This document shows positions 36,076-45,826 of a stretch of 64,000 bases of DNA, piece after piece; position 1 is the stretch's first letter; each line of letters begins with the position of its first letter. The DNA is from Candidatus Nitrospira allomarina. GTDB lineage: Bacteria > Nitrospirota > Nitrospiria > Nitrospirales > UBA8639. Where the stretch lies: positions 248,001-312,000 of the forward strand of contig NZ_CP116967.1 in NCBI RefSeq assembly GCF_032050975.1. Direction: 5' to 3'. The notes under the pieces were generated by a model. That model made no database searches, was not told where the DNA came from, and worked only from the letters and a program-made list of their open reading frames with translations. The translations under genes were made by a program, and so were the position numbers.

Positions 36076-36765
36076 TTATTCGCCCCCTCCCGACTTAGCC
36101 GGCACCTTATATGGTTCTACTTTCTCAAACTTCCCTTGTGCAGGATCGTATATTTGGCCAGTCCCTTGATCAGAGTAGGGAATGACACCAACAATGGCCT
36201 GCCCGTCTGGGATTAAAACATCATAAAGCATTTTGCGATTATTGGGCCAACTATCAGCCCTCATAGCTTCCAATATAGGGGTTGACCGGAGACTATGAAT
36301 ATTCCGTGGCTTTTCAGGAGTTCCTGCTACCTCTTGAACTGCCTTGGCTGATGAAACCACCCGATGATTTTGCTCGGTTTCTTGAACAACAATCTCCACC
36401 AAGCCATAATTTGATGGTTTCGTGTCGGTCATTACAGCCTGACTAGATGAGTCTTTCCCTGCCTGGACAAGAGTTTTCCAGACTTCTTCGTTGCCTGGAT
36501 ACACCTTGATGTTTTTGCCAGGGTAATACTTTTGCCAATAATACCCACTCTCCGCATTCCCACCAAATACGGCAACATTAACCCAAACGGCCTTATCGTA
36601 GGGATCGACCACAGCCACGCGCCCCTGAAGGGTCGTTGGCTTGCTTAAGTCACCCCACTCAAACCGCTCCTGGAAAGCTTCGATTGCCATTGCACTCGAG
36701 GCCATAGCCCCAACTAGCGCCACGGCTCCAACAAGGGCCAACCCTTTCTTCTTAGCACTTTTCAT
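36076..36765 (-). CDS. Secreted protein A of a Nitrospira-type pair, unknown function
   Basis: A 229-residue protein from ATG 36765 with GAGGAGGGAAG just upstream. The signal peptide is clear (basic start MKSAKKKG, hydrophobic LALVGAVALVGAMASS, cleavage after AMA near 27). The mature protein contains KPTTLQGRVAVVDPYDKAVWVNV, similar in position to a TSLKGRV block in the neighbour encoded upstream, and it ends in a Gly/Lys-rich tail. There is no haem CxxCH, no cysteine and no membrane segment after the signal. It is 57 bp downstream of the second secreted-protein gene and shares its promoter. I recall similar proteins in Nitrospira genomes without assigned function. Confidence 0.75.
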   Translation of the reverse strand: MKSAKKKGLALVGAVALVGAMASSAMAIEAFQERFEWGDLSKPTTLQGRVAVVDPYDKAVWVNVAVFGGNAESGYYWQKYYPGKNIKVYPGNEEVWKTLVQAGKDSSSQAVMTDTKPSNYGLVEIVVQETEQNHRVVSSAKAVQEVAGTPEKPRNIHSLRSTPILEAMRADSWPNNRKMLYDVLIPDGQAIVGVIPYSDQGTGQIYDPAQGKFEKVEPYKVPAKSGGGE

Positions 36766-36822
36766 AATGGCTTCCCTCCTCGACTAAAATTTTAATTCTA
36801 ATCATGAATTACAGACAAATGT

Positions 36823-37362
36823 TTATTCTTCTTGTAACAGTTTAAATCCCGTGACCGTACGACCATCTACTTGCACTTCCATGGCCACGAAATCTTGGGC
36901 CGCTTTCGTGATTTGGTCCATTAACGCTTTATCTTTGACTGCTAAACGGACTGTCGTTTGTGGGGTATACCATCCTGAATATGGATTGTTCTTTTCGTTA
37001 CCGCCCTGATAACCCCAGGCACAACAGGAATACAATGAGTCAGGAAGCGTTTGAATTCGATCGTCGGAAGCTCTGCCTGGAGGATTGCCTGTTTCTGCCG
37101 GTCCAGAGGTATTCCAATACTGAATTCCGAATAAAATTTCTCCCTCAGGGTTGTCCGCCCAATGGCCAAAAACCCGCCCCTTTAAACTGGTAGCTGGTAC
37201 ACCTTTAAAAGAAAGATCACCCTGGTGAGTGATATCATTTGGGTCACCCTTTGACTTGTCAGGACCAGGACCAGCTGCATACCCAACGCTTACTAATCCA
37301 AGACTCAACAGGCCAAAGGCACAGAGAGCTACCAATTCCTGACGTAGAGATGACTTCTTCAT
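36823..37362 (-). CDS. Secreted protein B of a Nitrospira-type pair, unknown function
   Basis: A 179-residue protein. ATG 37362 is chosen because AAGGAGGG lies just upstream and a signal peptide follows (CAFGLLSLGLVSVGYAA, cleavage near residue 28); the longer open frame to 37623 is not protein-like. The mature part has ATSLKGRVFGHWADN and a vicinal cysteine pair in YSCCAWGYQ, which could form a disulfide or bind metal. There is no CxxCH haem site. It is first in a two-gene unit behind the promoter at 37499-37527, with a leader of about 130 nt. Good signals suggest high expression. Confidence 0.75.
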   Translation of the reverse strand: MKKSSLRQELVALCAFGLLSLGLVSVGYAAGPGPDKSKGDPNDITHQGDLSFKGVPATSLKGRVFGHWADNPEGEILFGIQYWNTSGPAETGNPPGRASDDRIQTLPDSLYSCCAWGYQGGNEKNNPYSGWYTPQTTVRLAVKDKALMDQITKAAQDFVAMEVQVDGRTVTGFKLLQEE

Positions 37363-37498
37363 CTGCTCCCTCCTTACAGTGTTAGAATGACAAAAAATTA
37401 AAAAACGACTTACCCTTTGTTTATCTTCAAAAACCACTTTTCCCCAGTTCTGCATACCCCTAATCCCAAAAGGAAAACCAGGTATTCGAGAGGGTCCA

Positions 37499-37527
37499 AT
37501 GCTACTCATCCAGGGCATGGTTGTCAA
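37499..37527 (-). promoter_or_regulatory. Strong sigma70-type promoter for the secreted-protein pair
   Basis: On the minus strand a perfect TTGACA (37522-37527) is followed after 17 bp by TAGCAT (37499-37504). The predicted start near 37492 leaves about 130 nt of untranslated leader, long enough for a regulatory structure; none is obvious by eye. Confidence 0.75.
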
Positions 37528-37552
37528 GCGAAAAAATAAGCGGTTTTGATGA

Positions 37553-38821
37553 TCATCCCCACCTCGGAATTCCCCTTTTTGGGATGGGTCCCAATGCCGT
37601 GACCACAAACTGCTGTAGATCAAATAATTTCTGGCTTAAATGACGAATTTGTTCAGGGGAAATCCGATCAATCGCCTTTACCATCTCCTGCAGGGTGACA
37701 TGACGCCCTTGGTACATTTCGTCTTTGGCCAATTTATTCATCCGCCCGTATGTTCCTTCCAAGCCCAACATCAAACTTCCTTTTAATTGAGTTTTGGTTC
37801 GCTCTAACTCATTACTTGCCACTTCCCGACGACATAATTTCCTGGTCTCTTGACAAATTCGGTCAACGACGGCTGCCATTTCATTCGGGCGAGTGGCGGC
37901 ATACACGGTAAGCGTCCCGCCATCCAAAAAACCAGAAAGATGAGAATAAATGGTATAGGCCAATCCACGTTTTTCGCGGATTTCCTGAAATAATCGCGAA
38001 CTGACTCCGCCTCCAAGAATTGTGCTTAAGACATGCGCCGCATACCGATCCGGATGCCCTACAGGCAACCCCTTAAACCCCACACACACATGAACCTGCT
38101 CCAAAGGCTTAACATGAAGACTTTGGCGTTCCTGCGGCTGATCGGGCCATGGTGTTTTCTGGACGGATGAGGAACCCTTACCGTATTCACCATGCTTCCA
38201 CTTGCCAAAATATGTGTTGACGGTATCAATGATTTCTGGAAAGGAAAAGTTGCCGGCCACTGCGACAATCGTGTGTTCAGGGCGATAATGCCGTTGCCTA
38301 TACTGCATCAGCGCTTGACGGCTGAGTCTTTTCATCACCCCAGGCTCTCCAAGGATCGGACGCCCCAACGGATGGGAGCCGAAGATATCCTTGGCATGCA
38401 GTTCATGAATATAGTCCTCTGGGTCGTCCTGGACCGTACGGATCTCCTCAAGGACGATTTGTTTTTCCTTTGCAATGTCTTTGGCCGAAAACCTTGAATG
38501 GTGAAAAAGATCGGCAATGAGGTCAAAAGCCAGCCTCATCTGCTGATCCAGAACCTTTACATAAAAAGCCGTGGCCTCATGAGTAGTAAAGGCATTCATT
38601 TCACCACCCAAGGCATCGATCTCATTGGAAATTTGGGACGCAGTCCGTTTCGGCGTGCCCTTGAACATCATATGCTCAATGAAATGAGAGAGGCCACCCT
38701 CACCCTTTTTTTCATCCCGACTTCCAACCGTGGCCCATACTCCTAAAGCCACGGATTTCAAAGATGACATCCGCTCCAGGACAACCCGGACTCCATTATC
38801 CAATATGACTTTTTTATACAC
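37553..38821 (-). CDS. M16-family zinc protease (processing-peptidase-like)
   Basis: A 422-residue pitrilysin-family protease starting at GTG 38821. The inverted zinc motif HFIEH is at 46-50, with the third ligand Glu in the EEIRTVQDDPED helix about 75 residues on. The second half is the non-catalytic M16_C domain with GGGVSSRLFQEIREKRGLAYT, the arginine-containing block of processing-peptidase subunits. No signal peptide is present, so it is probably cytoplasmic, as in the YmxG/MlpA group. It follows pnp by 20 bp, the same order as in Bacillus and many other phyla. It is the last gene of the rimP-nusA-infB operon. Confidence 0.9.
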   Translation of the reverse strand: MYKKVILDNGVRVVLERMSSLKSVALGVWATVGSRDEKKGEGGLSHFIEHMMFKGTPKRTASQISNEIDALGGEMNAFTTHEATAFYVKVLDQQMRLAFDLIADLFHHSRFSAKDIAKEKQIVLEEIRTVQDDPEDYIHELHAKDIFGSHPLGRPILGEPGVMKRLSRQALMQYRQRHYRPEHTIVAVAGNFSFPEIIDTVNTYFGKWKHGEYGKGSSSVQKTPWPDQPQERQSLHVKPLEQVHVCVGFKGLPVGHPDRYAAHVLSTILGGGVSSRLFQEIREKRGLAYTIYSHLSGFLDGGTLTVYAATRPNEMAAVVDRICQETRKLCRREVASNELERTKTQLKGSLMLGLEGTYGRMNKLAKDEMYQGRHVTLQEMVKAIDRISPEQIRHLSQKLFDLQQFVVTALGPIPKRGIPRWG

Positions 38822-38841
38822 GGGTTGTTACTCAGGCAGGC

Positions 38842-40947
38842 TTAAGAGGTGAGCTGGTCCTTGCCCGTCTGTTCGGCCATGGCATCTTTCCGGCTAAGAC
38901 GGATCTTCCCTTGTCGATCGATTTCCAGAACTTTCACCAGAATCTGTTCCCCTTCGGAAATTTCGTCCGTAACCGATGCCACACGGTGCGGGGCCAATTG
39001 CGAAATGTGCACCAGCCCATCCATACCGGGGAGAATCTCCACAAAGGCGCCAAAATCTACAATCTTTCGCACCGTCCCGAGATAGATTTTTCCAACCTCC
39101 GCTTCTTCAACAATCCGCTGAACCATATCCATTGCCTTTTGGGCCGACTCCCCGTCTACGGCTGCAATCGTAACCACTCCTGAATCATCGACATTCACTT
39201 TCACTCCACAATCGGCAATGATGCTACGAATCATTTTGCCGCCGGGCCCAATGAGATCCCGAATTTTATCTTGTTTGATCTGGATGGTGGTGATACGTGG
39301 CGCATAGGCTGCCAGTCCGGTACGAGGAACAGCCAAGCATTCATCCATTTTCCCAAGGATGTGCAATCGCCCCTCACGGGCCTGCGCCAACGCCTGCCGC
39401 ATCAGGTCGGAGGTTATTCCGGCAATCTTAATATCCATCTGCAGGGCTGTGACTCCATCTCGCGTTCCTGCAACTTTGAAATCCATATCGCCCAAATGGT
39501 CTTCCATTCCTAAAATATCTGAAAGAATCGCGACACCACCTTGTTCTAAAATTAACCCCATCGCGATTCCTGCCACTGGCGTTTTAATGGGTACTCCCGC
39601 GTCCATCATGGCTAATGCTCCACCACAAATCGTGGCCATTGAAGAGGACCCGTTTGATTCCAGAATATCCGAGACAAGTCGAATGGTATAGGGGAACTCT
39701 TCCTTGGTGGGAAGCACTGCTGCTAACGCACGTTCGGCTAATTTGCCATGGCCGACTTCACGCCGACCCGGACCACGAAGCATTTTCGCCTCACCCACAC
39801 TAAAAGGCGGGAAATTGTAATGCAACATAAATGACCGGAAATACTCCCCTTCCAACGCATCAATCCGTTGCTCATCGTCTGAAGTGCCCAAGGTCACGAC
39901 AGCCAATGCCTGGGTTTCTCCCCTCGTAAATAATGCAGAGCCATGAGTCCGAGGAAGAATCCCTGCCTCAGAAGATATGGGACGAATGTCGGATAAACCA
40001 CGGCCGTCGGCTCTCTTCTTTTTTTCCAGGATCATTCTCCGGACCTCGGAATATTCTAAATCTGCAAAGACTTTTTTAACCTTGGCTTTACGATCGGCAT
40101 CGTCTCCGGCCACGGTCTCAATCGCTTCTTGAAGAATTTGGCCAAACCGATCCTGGCGTTCGGATTTAGCTGCAATATACATGGCCTCACAAATGGGAGC
40201 GGCTGCGACTTGGCGTACGGCTTGCTCAAGTTCAGGGTCGATGGCTTCCACCTGCAATACCCGCTTGGCTTTGCCCGCCTTCGCTTGCAATTCTTCAATT
40301 TTGGCAACAATATTTTTGATTTCACGATGAGCCAGTTCGATCGCATCAATCATTGTGTCTTCCGAAAGCCCGTCTGCACCAGCCTCGACCATCATCACGG
40401 CGTCCTTCGTTCCGGCCACCACGAGATTTAACTCGCTTTCCTCCTGGGCCTTCTTATCGGGATTGACCACAAATTGACCGTTCACTCTTCCAATTCGTAC
40501 CCCTGCTAATAACCCCGACCCTGGAATATCAGAAACGGCGAGTGCTGCCGATGCGGCCACAATGCCGATGACGTCCGAAGACATGGTCTGATCAATAGAA
40601 AGCACTGATACAATGATCTGGGTCTCATAAAAGTACCCTTCCGGCATTAATGGCCGAATCGGACGGTCAATAAGTCGGCTGGTTAACACCTCTTTTTCGC
40701 TGGGGGCCCCTTCCCGCTTGAAAAACCCGCCAGGTATTTTCCCGGCTGAGTAGGCCTTTTCTTGATAGTTCACGGTCAGAGGCAAGAAATCGGCGTCGGC
40801 CTTCAAGGTCTTTGAGGCTACCGCCGTGGCTAGCACCACAGTATCTGCATAGGTTGCCAACACGGCACCATCCGCTTGCTTTGCCATGCGACCAGTTTCC
40901 AAACGAAGCGGGCGACCACCAACTTCCATTTCAACGAAATGAATCAT
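38842..40947 (-). CDS. pnp: Polynucleotide phosphorylase
   Basis: A 701-residue phosphorolytic 3'-5' exoribonuclease and degradosome component. Two RNase PH domains flank a helical linker; the catalytic second domain includes GRREVGHGKLAERAL (about 400-414) and the metal-binding block around FKVAGTRDGVTALQMDIK near 490. A KH domain (IGPGGKMIRSI) and an S1 domain (GTVRKIVDFGAFVEILPG) form the C-terminus. Length and order are canonical. It lies downstream of rpsO, as in E. coli, and upstream of the M16 protease. Confidence 0.97.
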   Translation of the reverse strand: MIHFVEMEVGGRPLRLETGRMAKQADGAVLATYADTVVLATAVASKTLKADADFLPLTVNYQEKAYSAGKIPGGFFKREGAPSEKEVLTSRLIDRPIRPLMPEGYFYETQIIVSVLSIDQTMSSDVIGIVAASAALAVSDIPGSGLLAGVRIGRVNGQFVVNPDKKAQEESELNLVVAGTKDAVMMVEAGADGLSEDTMIDAIELAHREIKNIVAKIEELQAKAGKAKRVLQVEAIDPELEQAVRQVAAAPICEAMYIAAKSERQDRFGQILQEAIETVAGDDADRKAKVKKVFADLEYSEVRRMILEKKKRADGRGLSDIRPISSEAGILPRTHGSALFTRGETQALAVVTLGTSDDEQRIDALEGEYFRSFMLHYNFPPFSVGEAKMLRGPGRREVGHGKLAERALAAVLPTKEEFPYTIRLVSDILESNGSSSMATICGGALAMMDAGVPIKTPVAGIAMGLILEQGGVAILSDILGMEDHLGDMDFKVAGTRDGVTALQMDIKIAGITSDLMRQALAQAREGRLHILGKMDECLAVPRTGLAAYAPRITTIQIKQDKIRDLIGPGGKMIRSIIADCGVKVNVDDSGVVTIAAVDGESAQKAMDMVQRIVEEAEVGKIYLGTVRKIVDFGAFVEILPGMDGLVHISQLAPHRVASVTDEISEGEQILVKVLEIDRQGKIRLSRKDAMAEQTGKDQLTS

Positions 40948-41073
40948 GTTTCAACCTTTCTGATCCTTGAGTGGATATATTGATATGGAGTGTGAGGCTT
41001 CGCTTCGCATTGAGAACCGGGCATCTGTCTCCCATCTCATTGATTCTGCTCACCCTAAAACCTGTAATCTGTC

Positions 41074-41343
41074 TTATTTTCGTATGCCCAGTGCAGCAAT
41101 CACCGCTTGGTATTTTCCCTCATCCCGACGCCGCAAATAATCTAATAATTTTCTTCGCTTGCTCACCATTCGCAAAAGGCCCCGTCGGGAATGATGGTCT
41201 TTTTTGTGTGTCTTGAAATGTTCGGTCAAACTTGTAATTCTATTCGTCAACAAGGAAATCTGCACTTCAGACGAACCCGTATCCTTGTCGTGAATCCGAT
41301 GCGATTCTATTGCCGCGGTTTTTGCTTCTTTTGTTAAACCCAT
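41074..41343 (-). CDS. rpsO: 30S ribosomal protein S15
   Basis: An 89-residue S15 protein that binds the central domain of 16S rRNA. The family blocks [16 protein letters not shown] and [25 protein letters not shown] are intact. It starts MGLTKEAK with a GGAGGAG-like site just upstream. It lies between truB and pnp as in many bacteria; S15 often autoregulates its own mRNA, but no clear pseudoknot is seen by eye. Confidence 0.98.
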   Translation of the reverse strand: MGLTKEAKTAAIESHRIHDKDTGSSEVQISLLTNRITSLTEHFKTHKKDHHSRRGLLRMVSKRRKLLDYLRRRDEGKYQAVIAALGIRK

Positions 41344-41443
41344 AACTCCTCCTCCAGTTCCTCAAGATTACGTGAATTCAGTAAGAAATTCCTTTTTACG
41401 AATATGGTCTTATCCTCACTAAACAAACCCGGTTTTTTATAGA

Positions 41444-42433
41444 CTAGGCAAACACCGTTTCAATCGCTAATACGGGACCTCCCTTGGCTGACTGAAACAC
41501 CGGGCCTCTCCCCAAAGCAAGTAATTGCCCATCTTTCTGTTTTACCCTCACCATATTGTCCCCCATGAGCGAAGCTTTTGGTTCCAAATATGAGTTAACC
41601 ACACGATCCCAGGAGATCGCATTGCCATGGAGCACCTTTCGAGCGTCATTTCCATCGACCTCCACAGCGGGAAACCCTTCTAAAGCCTGGTCTAAGCCCA
41701 AAAATGCACCATCCAGACTGGAAAATTCAAGTCCCCCAAGCAGGGATTCTATCTCAACAGCCTGATCAACATGAATAGGCCCGACCCGTCGTCGTTGAAG
41801 CCATTTCAAATGTCCACCCACCTGCAATATGTTTCCAATATCCTCGCAGAGCGTTCGAACATAGGTTCCCTTAGAACAGACAACCCGAAATGCGACCTCA
41901 GGGACATTCAGTCTTTGGATTTCTAAATCATGGATCACCACGGTTTTTGCCGGTCGGTCAACCGTTTCCCCTTTTCTGGCTTTTTTATACAAGGGCTGCC
42001 CTGCGATTTTCACCGCCGAATACATGGGTGGCACTTGCTGGATAGACCCTTGAAAGGTCGCAAAGACTGACCGAATACGGTCCTCCGTCAGAGATTCCAC
42101 CGGAGATTCTTCTAATACCGTGCCCCACGCATCCTGCGTATCAGTCCGTTGACCCAATTGAAGCACGGCGCCATATTCTTTATCCCATCCCAATAGATAC
42201 TGGGCAATTTTGGTTCCTTTTCCAATTAAAATCGGCAATACCCCTGTCGCATGGGGATCCAAGGTACCAGCGTGTCCGACTTTCTGAATACCCAAACCCG
42301 ACCTGAGGCGTTGCACCACATCATGCGACGTCCATCCATCAGGCTTATTGACGTTCAGAACTCCATGTAAGGCCATCCCCTTCGCTGCCTTCCCCGAGTT
42401 AGAATGGTCGATACAAGACGCCACTGGTGCCAT
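41444..42433 (-). CDS. truB: tRNA pseudouridine55 synthase
   Basis: A 329-residue enzyme making pseudouridine 55 in the tRNA T-loop. The catalytic Asp is in GHAGTLDPHATGVLPI (about 53-68), and KGTYVRTLCEDIG near 190 is the second signature. A C-terminal PUA-like domain follows. ATG 42433 overlaps the rbfA stop (TAATG) behind GAGGGG, which argues for this start, although ATG 42376 (MALHGVLNVNK) corresponds better to the family N-terminus. It lies in the nusA-infB operon in its usual position. Confidence 0.95.
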   Translation of the reverse strand: MAPVASCIDHSNSGKAAKGMALHGVLNVNKPDGWTSHDVVQRLRSGLGIQKVGHAGTLDPHATGVLPILIGKGTKIAQYLLGWDKEYGAVLQLGQRTDTQDAWGTVLEESPVESLTEDRIRSVFATFQGSIQQVPPMYSAVKIAGQPLYKKARKGETVDRPAKTVVIHDLEIQRLNVPEVAFRVVCSKGTYVRTLCEDIGNILQVGGHLKWLQRRRVGPIHVDQAVEIESLLGGLEFSSLDGAFLGLDQALEGFPAVEVDGNDARKVLHGNAISWDRVVNSYLEPKASLMGDNMVRVKQKDGQLLALGRGPVFQSAKGGPVLAIETVFA

Positions 42434-42852
42434 TACCCCTCTATACTTTCACTCTTTTTGGGGAGAGAGGAGGATGCCTCCGTTTCCCCGGAATCCCCAG
42501 ATTCCTGGTGAAGAGAATCCAATAACTTTTCCATTCGATTCCCATACTCAGCACTCGTATCACGATAAAAGACTAATTCCGGCGTATAGCGCAGATTTAA
42601 TCGTCGTCCCAATTCGGTTCGAACAAACCCCACTGCGCTTTTTAAACCGGGACCCGTCACCTGATCAAAATGGGCTTGATCCAAAGTGGTCACATATATC
42701 CGTGCAATTTTGAGATCAGCCGTCATCTTCACACCTGTCACGGTCACAAATTGGATACGGGGATCTTTCGTTTTTCTGGCAAGAATCTCTGCCACTTCCA
42801 TCCGGATCTGATCGGCAACCCGCGTTGCCCGACTACTATTAATTTTTGCCAT
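42433..42852 (-). CDS. rbfA: Ribosome-binding factor A
   Basis: A 139-residue KH-fold protein that assists late 30S maturation at the 16S rRNA 5' end. ATG 42852 (MAKINSSRATRVADQIRMEV) fits the family; TTG 42888 would overlap the preceding ylxP gene and adds hydrophobic residues unlike RbfA. Typical blocks KDPRIQFVTVTGV and ELGRRLNLRYTPELVFYRD are present. The C-terminal 25 residues are acidic and Ser-rich. Its stop overlaps the truB start. Confidence 0.94.
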   Translation of the reverse strand: MAKINSSRATRVADQIRMEVAEILARKTKDPRIQFVTVTGVKMTADLKIARIYVTTLDQAHFDQVTGPGLKSAVGFVRTELGRRLNLRYTPELVFYRDTSAEYGNRMEKLLDSLHQESGDSGETEASSSLPKKSESIEG

Positions 42853-42874
42853 GACGTGAAAAAATAATGGGAGC

Positions 42875-43162
42875 TTACAAGACTTCAATCTGGGATCGTA
42901 AAATCTCGAGGGAGGGATTTGATCGTATAAAGTTGAGGACCTGGTCTAAGACTTGATTGACCCTTCCCGTGTCATTCGCCACACACGCCACCCCCAAAAT
43001 GGCTTTTTGCCAAAGGTCTTGTTCATCAATTTCAGCAACGGAAACATTAAATCGATTTCGCAATCGGGTAATTAAGCTTGAGAGGACCTGACGTTTCCCC
43101 TTCAACGATTGGACATCAGGGATATGGAGTTCGAGTGTGCACAACCCCACGATCATCCCCAT
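42875..43162 (-). CDS. ylxP: DUF503-family protein YlxP
   Basis: A 95-residue protein of the DUF503 family, beginning MGMIVGLCTLELHIPDVQSLKGKR, a signature usually found between infB and rbfA. It has a ferredoxin-like alpha/beta composition with no cysteines positioned for metal binding. Its function is not established; conserved linkage to infB and rbfA suggests a part in ribosome assembly or translation. Length and position here are exactly as expected. Confidence 0.92.
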   Translation of the reverse strand: MGMIVGLCTLELHIPDVQSLKGKRQVLSSLITRLRNRFNVSVAEIDEQDLWQKAILGVACVANDTGRVNQVLDQVLNFIRSNPSLEILRSQIEVL

Positions 43163-43187
43163 TCAGCATCACCTTATCCATGCAGCA

Positions 43188-45798
43188 TTATAATTTCGTG
43201 GCCTCCTCCTCCAAAACGTAGGCCTCTAACACATCACCAATTTTTAAATCATTAAAATTCTCAACTCCAATTCCGCATTCATAGCCCTGCTGAACTTCCC
43301 GTGCATCATCCTTAAACCGCCTTAATGATCCAATTTTTCCTTCATAGACCATCACCTGATCACGAACAACTCTCACTTTGGTATTTGAACGGGATATCAA
43401 CCCATCATTCACATAACAGCCGGCAATCGTGCCCATTTTCGGAACAGTGAATAATTGCCGAACCTCCGCATGCCCCATCACTCGCTCCTTGATCGTTGGG
43501 GCCCAATAGCCCCTCTGCAGCCGAACGAATATCGTCAAGAATATTATAAATAATGGTGTACAACCGAATTTCCACACCCTCACGTTCCGCAATAGCAGCC
43601 GCCTTCGAATCCGGACGAACATGAAATCCAATGATAATCGCTTTTGACGCAGCCGCTAATAACACATCGGTTTCATTGATGCCTCCTACGCCACTATGAA
43701 TGATCTTCAGCTTTACCGCGTCGGTAGAAATCTTCAGAAGTGCATCGCCTAACGCCCCCACCGATCCTTGCACATCGGCCTTAACCAGAAGTGGCAATTC
43801 CTTAATTTCTCCATCTTTAGATTCTGCATAAAGCTCCTCTAGGGTTCTTCTGGACGTGGATGCGAGGCCTACATCTTTTTGCTTTTGCTGCCTGGCCTGG
43901 GCAATTTCTCTCGCAGCCCGCTCATCCTTCACCACGACCAGCTGATCCCCGGCTTCAGGAACCCCCAATAAGCCAATGACTTCAATTGGTATTGATGGCC
44001 CAGCTTCCTTCAAACGTTCACCTTTGTCCGATGTTAACCCTCGCACCCGGCCGCTCACTGACCCCACGACAAACGAATCCCCGATTCGTAAGGTTCCGGC
44101 TTGAATTAACACCGTGGCAACAGGTCCACGCCCCTTATCCAATTTCGCCTCCAAGACAATCCCTCGAGCGGAACAGGTAGAATCGCCTTTCAATTCCATA
44201 ATTTCTGCTTGAAGTAACAACATGTCGAGCAACTGGTCTAACCCCTTGTTTTGCTTTGCCGATACTTCAACAAAAATGGTTTGGCCTCCCCATGCTTCAG
44301 GTTGCAAGCCATGCTCGGCTAAACTTTGCTTGACCCGATCAGGATTAGCCCCCGGTTTGTCCATTTTATTCACGGCCACAATAATCGGCACATTTGCCGC
44401 TTGCGCATGATTAATTGCTTCAATGGTCTGAGGCATCGGCCCGTCGTCTGCAGCCACAACCAAGACTACAATATCAGTAACCTGGGCCCCACGAGCCCGC
44501 ATGGCCGTAAAGGCTTCATGGCCTGGGGTATCCAAGAACGTCACCCCACGTTCACCAGCCTTCACAAATGACGCCCCGATGTGCTGAGTAATTCCTCCCG
44601 CCTCCTGGTCGGTCACCTGGGTCTGCCGAATGGCATCCAATAGCGAGGTTTTTCCATGATCGACATGTCCCATGACCGTCACCACAGGCGCTCGAGGTTC
44701 TAAATTTCCTTGCTCTCCTCCCTCAAGCACCTCCTCCAAGAGGGCTTCCCCTCCCTTTGCAGCCACCGCTTCCACTACGAGGCCATAGCTCTCCGCAATG
44801 AGCACGCCAGCTTCTAAATCCATAGGTTGATTGAGGGTTTTTGCAATATTTAAGTCCATTAATTTGCGAATAATTTCCGTGGGTTTTTGGCCGATCACTT
44901 CGGCAAAATCTTTCACGGATATCCCAGCAGTGACCTTCATAACTTTTTTCCGGGGTTTTGTGACTTCACCCACCGAAGGCTGTTGAACCTGACGGGTACG
45001 TTCCTCACGTCGCAACGTTGGTAATGGCCGAAGATCCTGCCAGACCGCCGCATCCTCAAACCGTGCAGCAAAGAGATCTTCGTCTTTGACACGCGCAACT
45101 TTTTTAATTTTTTTGCCTTTTTCCTCTATTGGAACCTCTCGCGAAATAACCCCAGCCTTCTTGTCGGGCTTTCCTTCGGCTTTCCTCTCTTTTTCAGGAG
45201 ATTTACCAGATGGAGGGGTTGCGACACTTTTCTCCTCAAGGACAGGCGGTGGAGTCATAACGCCCTGAAGCCCTCCCGATTCAGTGGGCGATAAGTCGGG
45301 AACCTCTTGATGAGATTCCACGGCCGATAGGCCAGGGCCCTGAGTCAAAACGGGACCTGTCTCCAATGGAGCCTCTGACTCCTCCTGGATGACCGATGAT
45401 TCTTCTCCCTCACTTTCCCCGACTGGAGACAATTCCGCCATCTCTTCCAGGATTTCTTCTTCTGTTTTTTTCTTCTTAATCAGTATGTGCTTTTTTTCAA
45501 CTTTTTTAGGTTCTTCGGCCACTGCCTCAGACCGATGTCTTCCGGAAGTCGACGATTCTTTTTTCAGAAGGCGCCCCCCCTCAGAGCTTTTTACACCAAC
45601 AGGCCCTGAAACAGATGATTCCCCAGGTTTGGGCGTTGTTTCAGGAATTTTACCAAGAATAATATTCATCGCCCATTTGGCCATATTGTCTTCCACGGTA
45701 TTACTATGGGAACTAACCTGAATGCCCAGTCGCACCAATTCAGGAATAAGCAAACGGCTCTCCATCCCAATTTTTTTGGCTATCTCATGAACTCTCAT
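43188..45798 (-). CDS. infB: Translation initiation factor IF-2, with a one-base frameshift
   Basis: IF-2 positions initiator tRNA on the 30S subunit and promotes subunit joining. The N-terminal part (45798 down to about 43500) has the IF2N helix module, a long charged linker (about 50-260) and the G domain with GHVDHGKT at 377-384, then DTPGHEA and NKMD. The frame then goes wrong after AAEGLLGP and would end at 43405 with unrelated residues. The next frame continues exactly as IF-2 should ([16 protein letters not shown]) to 43188. One extra base in the run at 43498-43504 (GGGGCCC on the plus strand) explains this. Corrected length is about 870 residues. Because IF-2 is essential, a sequence error is most likely. 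Confidence 0.93.
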
Positions 45799-45826
45799 GC
45801 ACGTCCTTTACTGTGAAGCCGTATCC

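Noticed and set aside
37363..37623. Longer version of secreted protein B
   Set aside because: The extension overlaps the promoter and the end of the M16 gene, while the strong ribosome site and signal peptide fit ATG 37362.
43188..43631. Independent 147-residue gene downstream of infB
   Set aside because: Its sequence from TIKERVMG onward is the missing IF-2 C-terminal domain, so it is part of a frameshifted infB.
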